Below, one piece after another: positions 1 to 13,900 of a DNA stretch of 64,000 nucleotides (the first letter of the stretch is position 1; every line of letters begins with the position of its first letter). This DNA is from Lagopus muta (Eukaryota; Chordata; Aves; Galliformes; Phasianidae). The position numbers and the translations under genes were made by a program. The DNA is taken from assembly GCF_023343835.1 (NCBI RefSeq), contig NC_064437.1, positions 52,836,972 through 52,900,971 on the forward strand. Direction: 5' to 3'. The notes beneath the pieces were generated by a model. It did not search any database. It saw only the letters and a list, made by a program, of their open reading frames with translations, and had not been told where the DNA came from.

Positions 1-3000
1 GCTGTCTTACAAGAATGTCGGTCCCAAGTACAGTCCTCAAAGCAACCTTAGCAGTGAAGTCACTTCTCATGTCTCCGCAGCCCATTCCCACTAGAGTTCT
101 TTTAATTTTATTTTATTTTTTATCTAGGAAATAATTCGTCTTCTAGTCTTTTTGTACTTAAAATGATTTCACATCATTCCGCTCTGGTCCTTTCATCTCT
201 TAGCAAAATATGGGATGGCTCCTATCTGGCTCTGGAATACTGCCTTCAGACGCCCTCATTAATTGATTCCTTGCTCTGGCACAGCACAGGGACGATGCTC
301 CTTCTCTCTCCCCAGGGAAATGCGAGCCTGGGCGCATCCATCCCATCTTCCTTTGTGCTTAGCCAGGCACAGAATCCCTGTGTTTTGTGTTCCCCAGCAG
401 TGTCTGCTTATCGCTCTGTGCTCAGTGCTCGCTGCTTGCCTGGCTGTTCCTCAGTCGAAAGATTTTGTTATTATACGGGGAGATTTTCTTCCATTATCTG
501 CCTTATTTTCAAAAGCTCTTTAATCCTTTTTCTCCTGCCTGGTAAGACTCGCCTGCTGCAGTGTGGCTGAGGCATGAGCTTTCCCGCGACAACATCCCAA
601 GTGCACGAAGTGATGCTGGGCTGCATTCTGCCCGCTGAATGAGGTGCATTGGACTGCCCTGAACTGCAGCTTCCAGCTCTTCCACTTTCCTAGCAAGAAA
701 AACACAGCTCGTTTCTTGCCCCAGAGGTGCCTCATCCTTTCTCGGCTTATTTGTGTTCTCCTTATGCTCTGTTTCATGATGCTGGAATCTGCTTCTTCCT
801 TTGCGTGTATGGACTTGCATCTAATACAGGTATTTGAATTGTTCTGAAGCAGGCAGGTCTCCCTCATCAGAACACGACTTGCTTCCACGTGCGCTGACTT
901 CCTGCTCGCGCCCCAGGTGCAATCACCAGGTTGTGCCGGTTAAAATCTCACTTTTGTCCTTGCTTCCAAGGCATTTCCCCTGTTTGGATCTAGTTACCTT
1001 AGGGATTAATTGATCCATCATGATTTTGACCTCCTGCACCATCCACTCCCCATGAAATGATGGGGCTGTCATGCCTGAAGCAAGAACGCTGTGTGTGACA
1101 GACAGCTTTCTTTGTGGCTTGGCTGGGATCACAGGCTTTGCTCCTGAAAGATACCAGAATGGCACGAAGCTCAGCACAATATAGGGCCGATTTTTTTTTA
1201 ATCTGCTGTCTTAATCACAACCCTATTAGTACAAGGTTTTATTATTCATCGGGATTTGACTTTATTCATGGGATCAGAGAAGAAGCCATTCGGTCCTTTA
1301 TTGTATTGTCTTTTGATGTGTCATAAAGCAATCTGAGATCGCAGTGTCTAAGAATATGACTCTAATTGCAAGTAAGGAAAAAAACAGCAATAAACTAACA
1401 AAATGTTTGTCTCCCCTTTGCTGCTGCTACATAAAGTGGGTGTAGGCAAAGTAATCCATCTTCCTTTTTTAACGGGAAAGCGGCAGATGGGGCACATGGC
1501 TTTTTCTGAAGGTTATAGCGTGTGCAGCAGTGGGGATTGGCAGGGCTATTGTGTGTGAAGCCAGTGGGGGCTTTCTCTTTGCTCAGAAATAGGGGTTAGC
1601 CTCCCATTTCCATTTTGATTAGCAATAACGATACAAAGGCAAATTTTCAGCACTGGGCAGGGCTGCTAATAAAGTGACCTCGGAGCTGAGCGGCTCGTTG
1701 AAGGGCCGTGCCGCTATCAGAGCGCGCAGGGCTGCTTCCAGCTGCCGGGATCCGGAGGGACATGGAATGGGGAGCCTGGAGCGGAGGCACAGCAGCCGTG
1801 GCAATGAGCAGTGCCCTTCCAGCTCCTGGAGTCGAGCACGGCTCCTGGGCTGCATGGCGCAGGGACTCGGTGGCTGTCCCACTGGCACGGTGACATCGGT
1901 TGTGCTTGGGTGCTGTTGGGAATGCGTTTGCATGGCTTTCCTCATGGCAAACGCAGGGTAGATTTGGGGCTGTTTTGTGGGTTCCTCTTAGATACAGGTG
2001 GAGAGCACTTAATACCACGCTACTCCTAATTCAAAACCCCGGTTTCTATGTAGGAGTTATTTGCCGTTAAACTCCAGCTACGCAGCCTTTGGCAAGAGAC
2101 ATGAATCAATTTGTCCAGCTTTTCTTTTCTGTTTTGTCTCTGTGTGAAGGCTGATGCCCAGTGTGTGCCAAGGGGGCCTTTCAGCCCCAATAATGCGCCC
2201 TTGTGTCTCGTAGCATGCGTGGGATTTGCATAGGCTGTGCTGGGACAGGCAGGTTTCTTTTGTTGCTGGAAACAAGGAGCAAGTTCTTTCCCCTGTCTCT
2301 GCTTCCTAATGCCTCTCCAAAAGCTCTCAGCACTCATGTAAGAAATTTAATTTTTTTCTATTTATTTTTGCATTAAATGTTGTTGAACTTGATGCAGCTC
2401 TAACACCGTCTGTGCGGCAGACTCACGTCAGTCAGTTCTAGCTGACAAAATTGTTTAATTTCCTTTCTCTGAATCTAGATATCTGATTGTCAGAGAGAGC
2501 AGATAATCTGTGATGCTTGATGTAACTGCTGCAAAGTATTTGCATATCTTCTCTGTGGGGAAACAAAACTGCTAGTGAGTGAATAACAGCGCACGGATCA
2601 TTGCAGGCAGGGTCACTGGGCCCATACACTCACTATTAACCCTTCTCAGGATCTGTATTGCCACAGAATGAGTTGTCATGGGTTTCAGGCAAAGGGCTTG
2701 CTCCGCATTATGGGCAGAGCTGGCACTTGCTCACGCATTGCAGCCCTGCGTGATGAAATGCGAATGTGATCAGGTCGATGGGTAGTTGCTTTTTGGCAGC
2801 GGATATTGAATCGTTGCATCTCAGTCTTGATTTGTGACAGATAACAAACTACCAAAAAACATACTGGGAGGTACTTGGGGAAATATGGCCCCCATTAGAA
2901 GCCAGCAGCATGCTCTCCAGGCCACTGAGCAACGCAGCTGGGAACCTTTAAGAGCTTTCTGAAATTCTCGCTGGCCTGGCAGATTGCCCTACGTCTGCCT

Positions 3001-4711
3001 CGCAGATCTTCCTCCTTGCATCCCCTTGAAGGAGCCTGACATCCACAGGGAGCAGTGCAATGAGGCAGGGCTTTGTAGGGGTTCTCACGGTGCAAGTGTT
3101 GCTGAATGCTTGGTTCCCTGCGGCTGCAGCGAGCACCCCGCTCCCTGTGCAGCCTTCCCAGCCTTCCTCCTGCTCTGATCTCTCCCTGGAAATTGCATCG
3201 AGACGGTCTTCCAGGTCTCAGCCATACAGCAGCCACGTGGATAACTCTTAGGGCCAGAGGGCTGCAAGTGCCTTCCCTTGTGGAGGCTTGTGCAGAGCAG
3301 TGAGCCCAGCTGTGGTCAGAACACAGTGCCACGGGCTCTGGTCTTTGGGGCTGCGTGCTTTGCAGCAGGAACCTCCAGGACTGATGTGATCCCCTCTGTA
3401 TGCACTCATCATTCCTGTTACCTGTGTGCTTAGCAGCAGCTGTTGGAAAATGTTCAACGGGAGCTCACAGCTGAGGGGGAATATCGAAACAGAGGAAAGT
3501 GTTGTACGGGAGCTCAAGAATGATTAAAAGACTGGAAAATGTCACGCAGTGAAAGCAGTCAGTGTGTGTGAGCTGGGTGGGTAGGCAGCCTCCGCCCAGA
3601 GCCATGGAAGAACTGGCACACCAACTGGCATGGTTGGACTCGTGCTTTACAGCAAAGTATGACATTGCAATGGCTTGTGACTGGAGATTAATGACACTAA
3701 TTCTCTGTTTTAGGTAAAAGAGGGGCCCTGGCCTGTGGGCCTGACTTCAGAATGTGTGAGTCTTTGAGATACAAGTGGGAAGACAGTAATGAAAGACCTA
3801 GAGGTAGATGGAAATTGGGATAAGCTTTATTATGAACATGATTAAGAGTGCTGATTAAACTGTGATCTCTTTGATAACTGTAATTTATCTAACCTGTGCT
3901 AGGGCTATGTATGTTATCTATAACCTTCACTAGAGCTGTGTCCCACATGCATCTTTTTCCCACGTGGCTTTCATGCCACTTGAAAAGCTATCCAACTGCA
4001 AAAAGTCAGTGTCAGTAGAGAACTGGGAGGTCAGATGAAGGACAGCCTGAAGAAGAGACAAGACCTGGAGGAGCCAAAAAGAGATGTACCAGAAGGAAGG
4101 CTGCTAAGAGTTCCTCAAGGACTGATTTTGAGCGGCTTGTGCTTATCCTGATAGGTTCACACTCGCTCCAGATTCAGAGGTGGGCAGTTACTGTAGGTGG
4201 CAGAGAGCAGTAACCAAAGAGCTGGCAGCTTGATGATGGAACAGTGATGAGAACTGATGAGTACCAGCTGTCCATGAAAATATTTTGATTGGGATTTAAA
4301 ATTTCAGGCCACTAGGAGTGAATTTCTCAGGAGGAAAGGAGACAGGACCAAAGTTATTTATGACTCAGAGTGGTAAGTTACTGTAAAATACTGGATGTCG
4401 TAGCTGCCTGAGTGAGGACAATGTGGATGCGGTGACAGTTTCTTTAGCTGGGTGTTGTCAAGTGTTGCATATTTTACCATCGCACTCTGGAGTGTGCGAG
4501 TCATTTGGGCTGTGTTGTGTAAACAGGCCAGAAATGTTTTTGCTCCAAAGGTAAACGTGTCTGTGCTGTGCTGAGCACCCACCAAAGGCCAACAGTGCTG
4601 TCTGCGTAGACTGGAGGCTCCTGTGTCAGCAGATGTCTTCTTTGGGGCACCAGCTGGCTGTGAAAAAGCAATGAGAAGGTACTTTATTTTCTCTCTCTCC
4701 TTTTTTTCCAG
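1..4711 (+). other. ARHGAP19: ARHGAP19 intron 1 (3' part)
   Basis: No exon, RNA gene or recognisable transposon was seen here. It ends in a strong polypyrimidine tract and AG acceptor at 4710-4711. There is a T/A-rich low-complexity patch near 106-126. No CpG-rich promoter or exon 1-like sequence is present, so the gene start lies left of the window. The open frames in this stretch are short and overlap in several frames, as expected by chance. Confidence 0.75.
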
Positions 4712-4977
4712 TGATGCCATCTGCAATCTTGTCATCTGCAATGAGTCCTCCCTTCGCAGTCAGCCCATTATCTTCAATCCCGACTTCTTTGTGGAAAAGC
4801 TGCGCCATGAAAAACCGGAGGTGTTCACGGAGCTGGTTGTCAGCAACATCACCAGGCTCATCGACCTGCCTGGGGCTGAGCTGGCCCAGCTCATGGGAGA
4901 GGAGGACCCGAAGCTGCCTGGAGCAAACAGCACAGCCTCTGGGTTTTTTCGTTCCTTGATGTCTTTGAAACGCAAGG
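4712..4977 (+). CDS. ARHGAP19: ARHGAP19 exon 2
   Basis: Encodes the conserved N-terminal segment starting DAICNLVICNES and running to GFFRSLMSLKRK. It follows a long pyrimidine tract and AG. It enters with one base completing a codon and leaves with one base (phase 1) before gtgagc. The 'IIFNPDFFVEKLRHEKPE' stretch is nearly identical to human. Confidence 0.96.
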
Positions 4978-7900
4978 GTGAGCATGGGTGCTTAAAATAC
5001 ATGCCAAGTTGGCCTTGTCTTTGCATGCAGCATGCTTGATTTTGTCCATGGTAGTTCATGCTCTGTTTTCCTTAGCTTGTTAGATTTCTTCTCTAGTGAT
5101 GGAGTATAATAAAGACTGCAAACATCAGGCACTGTGAAGAACAGTAATTCCCAGGTTTTACAGGCCACTGACTTCACTCAGTGCCCACTTTCTCCTCCAG
5201 TTTCTGTATCAGCTATCCTGAAGGCCTTGTCATACAGATCTGTGAGCTGCACAGACAGGTAGGTGTCTCACATCCAAACATCAGCACAGCTCTGATCCAT
5301 GTCCTGGTCCCAGTGACAAAGCTCTGCAGATTCACTACTTGAGATCAGGTTCAGCCTGGGGAAATCACGTATTCCGAGGCAAGCACTCAGCTGGAGCTTT
5401 CTTCTGGAGTTATGAAACAGTGGTCTCTGCCTGCTCCTCAGAAGTCTGGGCTTTGCTTTTTTGCACAGATGTGTTCAGATCCTCTCCTCTTTGCTGGCTC
5501 ACAGTACCATTCCATTTTGTTACATCTTGACAGGTGTTCTATGTGCCTTCTCCCACCTCTGCCCACACTTGAGGGGATACTGATTCTCCATTAGAAGTTC
5601 AGTGAAACGCTGTCTCTCATCTAGACAAACTACCTCCATCTGGGCACCTCTCGCATCCTTCTGTCTGCCATGGTTTACTAGCTAGACCAGCTGTCTGCTG
5701 GCAGGGAAGCTGTGGGTAGCTGCCTCCAAATGCTGGCAGCCTGGAGCTGAACACTTCTAATTCCTTTGAGCAATTCTGCTCTTGGGAGCATCTCTGAGAA
5801 GGCAGATATCAGTACGCCTGAGTACGGCTTCTTTCTGTCTTCAATCTTAATACAAAGGTAATGAAAGCTTTCACCTTGCTTTATGAGGACACTGCTCAGG
5901 CTGATTTTTCCGGTGCTGAATCCTGCCCTCTGTTTCTGGTTCCAGCGGCAAAGCCAGCAGATGTGATCTCCCTGGGCTGGACTGCACTGCAGGTGAAAAT
6001 CAAGTACTGCAAATCAAGTACTTCAGATCCTTAATTGAGAATTAGCCCATTGCTGTGATTTACCCTGCTGCTCCATAATAGCAGCTCTTCACACTGCCCC
6101 CAGACAGCAGTTACACCGTGCTCGTGCCTGTGCTGCTCCCGCCTCTGCTCCAGGAGAGCAGCAGGACACCTTACATTTAGGCACTCATTATTTGGCAAAC
6201 AGGAGCGAGTGTCTGATTTTAAACATTTTTCTCATCGCGTATGGAAACTTCCCTGTTCTTGTCAAAACCTTCTAGCGGGGGTTTGTGAATCTTCTCTAGC
6301 TCTTTTTCCTTTAACAGATCCATACTCTGCTGGAGCACTGCTGTTACCTACTTTCAGACCCGACGCCTCCCTTCCAGCTCCACTCCTTCCCACATTCAGT
6401 GTTTCCATGGCCGTGTGTCTCACTGCAGCTACAGTTAGCAGATGTTTCCAAGTCTGCTGGCTCTGCTCCCAAGCTGCAATGGCAGTGTCTCCCTGCATTG
6501 ACAGGCACTGTCTGTAAACTCCTTGGCCAAACTCAGAGGAAAAAGGGAGTTTGTGCTTACAGAGAAAATCAATTTCAAGTATTGTCTGTTTCATCTTTGA
6601 GCCATCATTTGTTTTTCTTCATGTTATAGACCAGCTAGAACAAACAGGTTTTATTTCTTCAAAGCCAGAGGCCAAGAACCATACTACTCTGAGCTGATCA
6701 AACTGCAAATACTGCAGCTTCTGTGGGCATCGGGCAACTCAATCTCATGCTGCTGCTTAGTTTCAGAAGTCATTGCACCACAACATCTAAGCCTTTGTAA
6801 CTCAGCATCCATTCTCCAAACACTTCTTTCAAGTTTCTTTGAGAATCAAATTCTCATTCAGATATCAGCTTCTGACTTCAAAAGTAAATCGAATCTGTCA
6901 GGCATGTCTCAAGATGATGTATTTTCCTCTTATTTTCCTGGCCACTACTGATTCTATCTGTTGAATGTCTAATGAGTTTAGTTTTTCTTCAAGGACAAGA
7001 ATCTTTTGCCAATCACTCTCTCCCTTTGCTCTCAGGCCTTTCAAATCTTGCGTGCGGATCAAGAGGTCACATTGTCCTCCTTTCTCCTGCAAGGCTGAAG
7101 CGTATGCCTTATCAGAGGGAGGTCAGAAAGTTCTTGATTTAACAGGAGGCTGGAGTTCCTGGTGGCTTGCCATTTCTGAAGTCCAGGAAGAAAGTGAAAC
7201 ATTCTTCAGGCGGAATAAATTTAGTTGTGCAGGAAGGCTGCTAGAGAAGTGCACAGTGTTAGCCAGATCATCCCCACATGCTGTGAACATCAACACCACA
7301 GAACAGCAAGATCTGTAATGGAGAAGACCAAACGCTAGTAAAGTCACAGTGGGGAAAAAAGACACGAGACAAAGCTTGTGGGGGGAGATAACTTTTGTGA
7401 GACCAACTGATGCATTGCTTTTCTCACTTGGTGTCGTGCCTTCTCTTCTACTAGCACATGTTCCCCTCTCCTGTAATCTGGCAGCTACGCCTCCTCCTGC
7501 TCTGCTCCATGTCAATCCACAGTGAGAATTAACTTGGGCATTTCTTCTCAGGTGTGCAGTTGTAGCAGTCCAGGCTGTTGCATCTATCTTTCCCACTCTG
7601 CTATTCCCATAGAGTTCAGACTTACAGATGATATGCCCTTTAAAACTGAAGCATCTGTTCTGGTGTTGTTTCTTTTCAGGAGCTAGAGAATGTTTGCCTT
7701 AGCTGATAAAAACTAATTAAGCTGAGGTAAGAATCAGGATGATGAAGCCCTTGTAAGTACAGCATGGTGAGAGGAAGTGACTTATTGGGGAGTGCTTGTG
7801 AGATAATACCTGCGTGTGTGTGTGAGGGGTCCCTGTGACCTCCGCTCATAGTATTTTGGGGCACTGTTTTTGCATTCTGAGATGCTGCTCTGAGGGGACA

Positions 7901-10900
7901 TGTCTCTCTGTGACTGTTGTGCTCTGAGCTGCTTGAACATGTTATCTTTTGTTCTGCAGAGAAAGGAGTGGTGTTTGGCTCCCCACTGACAGAAGAAGGC
8001 ATCGCACAGGTCTCCCAGTTAATTGAGTATCTGCACAAAAGTAAGTGTTTCTATCTTTTTCCTCCTATTCCAAGGGTTATCTGTGTGGCCTGCCCCAGAT
8101 CTCTGCGGTGCAGGCAGGGGGGAAAGCAGAGTTATCCATCAGCAGGATTGGGGGTCAGAACTAGGTGACTGTTCCCCAGGATTGCCTGTTCCATGAGTTG
8201 GTCTCTTTCCACTGTGCACATACTCTGTTTACTTATGGGAGTCAACTTGAAGTCATGGCTTTGAATGCAGCTCAGTGAGGCTTGCTGTCAAGCTCTGCAA
8301 AGAGTTCTGCTTTAGTAAGAAAATGGGAATCAGCCTCTGAATAATTGGTGGCCTTTTTTTTTTTCTTTCTCCCCTCCATTGAACAGATCTACGAGCAGAA
8401 GGTTTGTTTCGGGTGCCAGGCAACAGCATCAGGCAACAGATTCTAAAGGATGCTCTGAACAGCGGTACAGATATTGACCTGGACTCTGGGGAGTTTCATT
8501 CCAATGATGTGGCTACCTTGCTTAAGATGTTCCTGGGTGAATTACCAGAGCCCCTGCTGACACACAAGCACTTCCACGCCCACCTCAAAATTGCAGGTGA
8601 GTAAGTAACAGGAGGCAGCGATGAACAGAGGGAATGGAGCCAGCCTCCTACAAAGCTGGTAATGCTTTAGACCTAGATGCACTAGGCTGTGGGAGATCCT
8701 AAAGTACAAACCCTAAATGCATGGTAAGGAGGAGTCTTCCTGCCATTTCCTCCTAATGGTGGAAAGACTGGTGCTGAACGACCTACAGAATTGGGCCAGG
8801 TCTGCCTGGCCCAGTTCCTCTCTCCAGCACAAGAGAGGAGTCTGCGTTGGTAACCTGGGTCTACATCTGTTTTAACCATGGGCTCTCCTAAGCTAGGCAA
8901 TGGCTTATATGTTCTTAAAGACCATTACTGAACTAACTTACCATGCCTTCAATCCATCAAAACACTTAGCAACTGCGTTGTTGTATAGGAGAAGTACTAC
9001 AGCTTAACACATCAGGTGGGGAGGCTTGGGGGAAGGAGATAGAAGGTCAGGGGCTATGCAGGGCTTTGGAGGAGGGAAGAGGCTGCAATAGGCCTGCTGT
9101 CAGAGAGGCAGTGCCTGTCCTTCACATTCAGCCTTGTGATTTGGCAGACTTGATGCTGTTTGATGAGAAGGGGAATAAGACCAGCACTCCAGACAAAGAG
9201 CGCCAAATTGAAGCCCTCCAGCTGCTCTTCCTGATCCTCCCTGCGCCCAACCGCAGCCTGCTCAAACTGCTGCTGGATTTGCTCTACCAGACTGCCAAGA
9301 AGCAGGACAAGAACAAGATGTCTGCCCACAATCTCGCCCTCATGTTTGCACCCCACATCCTATGGCCCAGAAACGTGAGTAACCTCAGTATCTGCTGGTG
9401 GGATATTGCTAGGTTGAAAGCAAACCTCAGTAGGCTTGCAGGGGAAGAAATCGTATGGGAAGACTGTGCTGATACAACCAATTATTTGAGAGGCTGGAGG
9501 CTGGTGGTGATATGGAGCTATGTGGCTGGATTCAGTCTTTGTGTTCAGCCCAAGCCCACTCTAGGTTTCATTTGCAATTCCTACTTCCCTTCCAACAGCT
9601 GTGCCTTTGTGTCCTCTTGCCAGGTGACAGCAAATGACCTGCAAGAGAATATCACAAAGCTAAACAACGGAGTGACCTTCATGATCAAACACTCGCAGAA
9701 ACTCTTCAAGGTGACCGTGCATTGGAGTCTTGCCCTCCCTGCCCTTTCTGTGGGAGTCCGAATGCCCTTTACCCACACAGATCCCAGTGGCAGGGGTATA
9801 TTCTAGGTCCTCTCTTCTGGAGTGAGAGAGCATGATTTCTGCAAGAAGCTGTTCCCTTATTGAGAGGAAGTCTTTGGTGGGTGAGCAGCCCAGGAGGAGG
9901 AAGACAGCCTGGAGGTGGCCTTTGCGCCTCGCAGGTCGGAAGCACGGTGCAGTGTAATACCACCCTCTGCTGGACACCCAGCACCTGATTCCTGGCTGGG
10001 AAACCTGTTTCCTTGGGGCAGTTGGTGACCAGGCTTCCCCCCGAGCGCTGGAAAATGGAGGGGCTTGGCCCGGGTGAGCGCCGCCAGGAGCTGCATCCTT
10101 AATACATCTACTCTGCAAGTGGCAGCTGGCCATTGCTGTTATAGGCAAAGTCTGCAGTCTTGGATATCCCTCTCTAGCTCAGAGTAGGATGCTGTGGTAG
10201 GACAGGAGAATCTACAGGTTTCTTCAAGGAAGTGTTTCTGCAGCAGGCCATCTCTTGACTTCCCAGGACCTTACAGGTCACTCTAGGCACCTACCCTCTG
10301 CAAAAAGAGCTCCCTTTCTGCCTTGTTTGTCAGACCCCTGAATGGCCAGCTCAGAGCTGGAGGAATTGCTTGGACATAACTTCTGTGGAACCTAGCTCTT
10401 ATTTTGTTTTCTCCTAGTGTTGGTTGCATGCATCAAATGGAAACTCTGAGCAGGGATTCCACTGAGGACATGAAGTCCCATTGTATTTTTCTGTCCTAAA
10501 CAGCAGATTTTCTTGATGGAAAAGGCTTGTTTGCATGGTTGAAGAGTGGCTCTTGGTGCAGCCGCCCTTGGCCCAGGGTCAAGTATATTATTCATGTTTT
10601 CTCTGTCCCTCATCACAGGCCCCACCTTACATCAGAGAGTGTGCCAGGCTGCATTACCTGGGATCCAGAGCCCACACATCAAAGGTAAGGCCAGCAATTG
10701 TGCCTGCCCTCCAAGGGCAGAGGCCATGGTACTATGAAGGGACCTTCGTGAGTGAAAAAAGCTGAAAACAAATGAAACCATGAAAGAGGATCTGATAGGG
10801 AGCAGGACTGAGGGAACCATATGGTGTGGTAGTGCAGGCAACTGCATTAGGGAAATTGGGCAGAGTTGAAGCATCTGTTAATCAAAAGCACAGGGAAAAC

Positions 10901-13900
10901 TACCAGCTCCTCTTTAGCAGCAAACCCGTTCCCTGTGCCCAGTACATGCAGCACCTGCTCTTTCATGGAGTCCTGCCTTCCAAACAGACACATCTGCTGC
11001 CATGACCAGGCTGCTTGGTAGAGGGGCTGGGACAAAGGCTTCTTTCTGCCACTGCGGAAAGATTTGTCTGCTTCTCTCTAGCAAATGCTTCTCTGCCTCG
11101 TAGCTGCAGAAGAAGGCAGATGCATTGCAAGGAGCCTCACTGACCCTTCTCAAACCTGGAAGGGCTTTTGCAGCTGGCATCCAGGAAGGGAGGGAAGAAG
11201 CAGTGGGGTCACCTTTGAATTGCTGTCACCTCTTCCTGGCACAGGGCCTGCTGGTGCAGTGCTGCTGCAGAGGGGTAGGGAAAACACAGCATTCACTGGG
11301 GTGAGGCAGCTCACGAGACTTCCCAGCCTGACTCAGATGGGTGGCTCACTTGGATTAAAGCATGGGAAACGCTTACTGTCTCCGCTTTCCCAGGATGACC
11401 TGGATTTGCTAACATCTCCTGGTTCCAAGGAACTGCAACCCCTCAAGTCTCAGAAGCGAAGCCGTCTGGACTCCTGCCATCAGGAGGAGACCCAGCAGCG
11501 CACAGAGGAGGCACTGAGGGAGCTCTTTCGCCATGTACACAATATGCCTGACTCTGCAAAGAAGAAGAAGCTCATCCGGCAGGTAGTGTGGGAAGGAAAG
11601 ATCTCTTTGGGGTGTGTTTGTCAGCACAGTTCTGGGCACAGGGCTAAAGGCAAGACCCACCTGAGAGCTGCCCCTAGTTCTTGGCTGGCTGAGGAGCATG
11701 GGCTCTGGGCTTTTAAGAGGCAGAACTGGATGGAGGCAGGGGAGGAGGTGGCCTGTCAGTGAAGCTTGCTGTACCAAGCTGTGCTTTAAGCTGTTTTTTG
11801 AGCCAGGGATTTGCCAGTCGGCAGTTTCCCAGTCCTGATTATGACTTTATTGATCTTTCTGCCTCAGGAAGTTCCTTCCTCTTTTGCTTCAGGGTCTGGG
11901 ACAGACTGGTCTCTTTTAGTCTGGTGAGCATTCCAGCCCACTTGCTGCTCCAGAGAGGTTGTGTGGCATGGACAGCACTTGTCCTGGCTATAAGCCTTTA
12001 GCTCCCTTCCCTGACTCCTTTCTACTTTAGCCTCTAACTTGGTATCCTGCATAAACCCTGAGCTCCCTGTAATACTGTGTAGGAGATGCAGCCTTCTGCT
12101 TCCTTCTCCCCTGCAGCTATGAGCTGCTTCTACATTTGAGGGTGTGGAAAAGCCAACCAGAGACTTAGCCAGAGGGCAGCAGTAGAGTAGCATACAGCAG
12201 CAAGGGGCTGGTGTAACTGTAAACTAAACTGTGCTAACCTTCTGCCTTTGTGTTTCCTTCTAGTTCAATAAGCATCCTTCAGCTCTCACTCCCAGCTCTG
12301 ATGTGGCCACACCCCCAGCACCACGACGCACTCGCTCACGCTCCTTCAGCGGCCTCATTAAGGTAAGGGCAGCCTCCAACCCCTGCTCTCTGCTGTGAGT
12401 TTCTGATGTTGCTTTCTGCTTTTGCCTTGCCCTGTCTTAAATACAACCCTCAAAGGTATGGACTGTTCAAAGTACTGACTGCTAAACAGCACAGATCTGC
12501 TCGGGACAGAAAGGTAGCACAGTGAAAATAAGCCTTGCTAGTATAAAGCGTAATTGTCTATGAAATGCTCTGATGAAATGTTTGGCTGTAGGGTCTGTGC
12601 ATCTTTCTGAAGGGCCTATTTGCTTCTTGAGATGAGATGAGGATTGACATGGAGCTGATCTGTCAGCACAGGTGTATGCACACTGTAGGCTGCCCTGCAG
12701 CAGCATGTACCTGTGTCTGGGCTCCTGGCCAGGCCTTGTGTCAGCTCCCAGACCCTCCAGAATCAGGCAGGCTTAGCCTGGTGGCATGGTATTTCAGATG
12801 GCTCTGCTTTGCAATCTCTGTTCTAGCCTGGCTTCCTCTTTTCTTTCCCAGCATCCAACTGCTTATCAGCTGTGCATCTTGCTCCTTCCATTTGCTTTCC
12901 TCTCTGTGCTCTAAGCAATAGCAAACAGGCCTCTCTTCTTGCGGCAGAGGAAGGTTTTGGGAACCCCGATAATACAGGAGAGGAAGAGCAGAGATACCAC
13001 ACCAGAGCCCAAACGAGTCAGCAAAGAGAATGTCCATCTGGTAAGAGCTGCTCCCAGCACTGCTGACATTGCTGAACATGTGGGAAGGGAGTTTGATTGC
13101 AACTTGGGCACCCATTTGAGTGATTCCCAGGGGCTGATCACTGTTCTCTACTCAAGACAAAGTTTCCAAGTTTCTTCTGCATGATCTGAGAAGGCCTTAG
13201 GAAACTGCTCCAGGGAGAACAGTGCAGAGATAATGAAGGCACATTCAAGGCCTGGGTGACAGCAATGGACCTCCACTCCAGAGTTTTCCTTCTGGCATTA
13301 TCTGTGCTCCTGCTCTGTAGCACTGAGTTTTGCCCTATTCCCTCTCACATCCTCATCCACAAGTCGTACACAGCCAGCTGCCTCTGCATAGATCTGTCCC
13401 CTGGGCCGGACATGCCTCTAGTGGGTTTGGATTGTAGCTGCAGTCTGGTGGTACAGGTAGCTCCCAGAGAAGGCTGCAGATACCACTTAATTCCCTATCT
13501 CTGCTCCTATTCCCCTCTCTTGTTCAGTTACAGAAATGTGGATCTCCAGCTCACATGTCCCAAGGGAAACTGAAATCATTGGAGGGCCAAAAAGAGGTGA
13601 GAGACACAAATGTACATGTTCTTCCTGTAAGAACCTGGCCCGCTGAAGGACAAAGAGAGCTACAGAGGTGATGCCACGCTCATGAGGCTTTGCCTCTGGC
13701 TGTGGCTGCTATGGTCCTCTGGCTGCAGCAGTCTGCTCCACGCCAAGCAGATGGTATGCTGGGCACCAGACCCTGACGACTTCCATCCAAGCAGGGATGT
13801 ACAGCTCCTCTGTCTGCGAGCTGGCAGGCTGGTTGTCATGGGAGGTGGGAGGGCAGCTAGCAGCACGGACTGGTGCTAACAGCCTGTCAGGATGGCAGTG

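Noticed and set aside
1-4711. ARHGAP19 exon 1 inside the window
   Set aside because: No CpG-rich start region and no ATG-led segment ending in a phase 2 donor with human-like residues.
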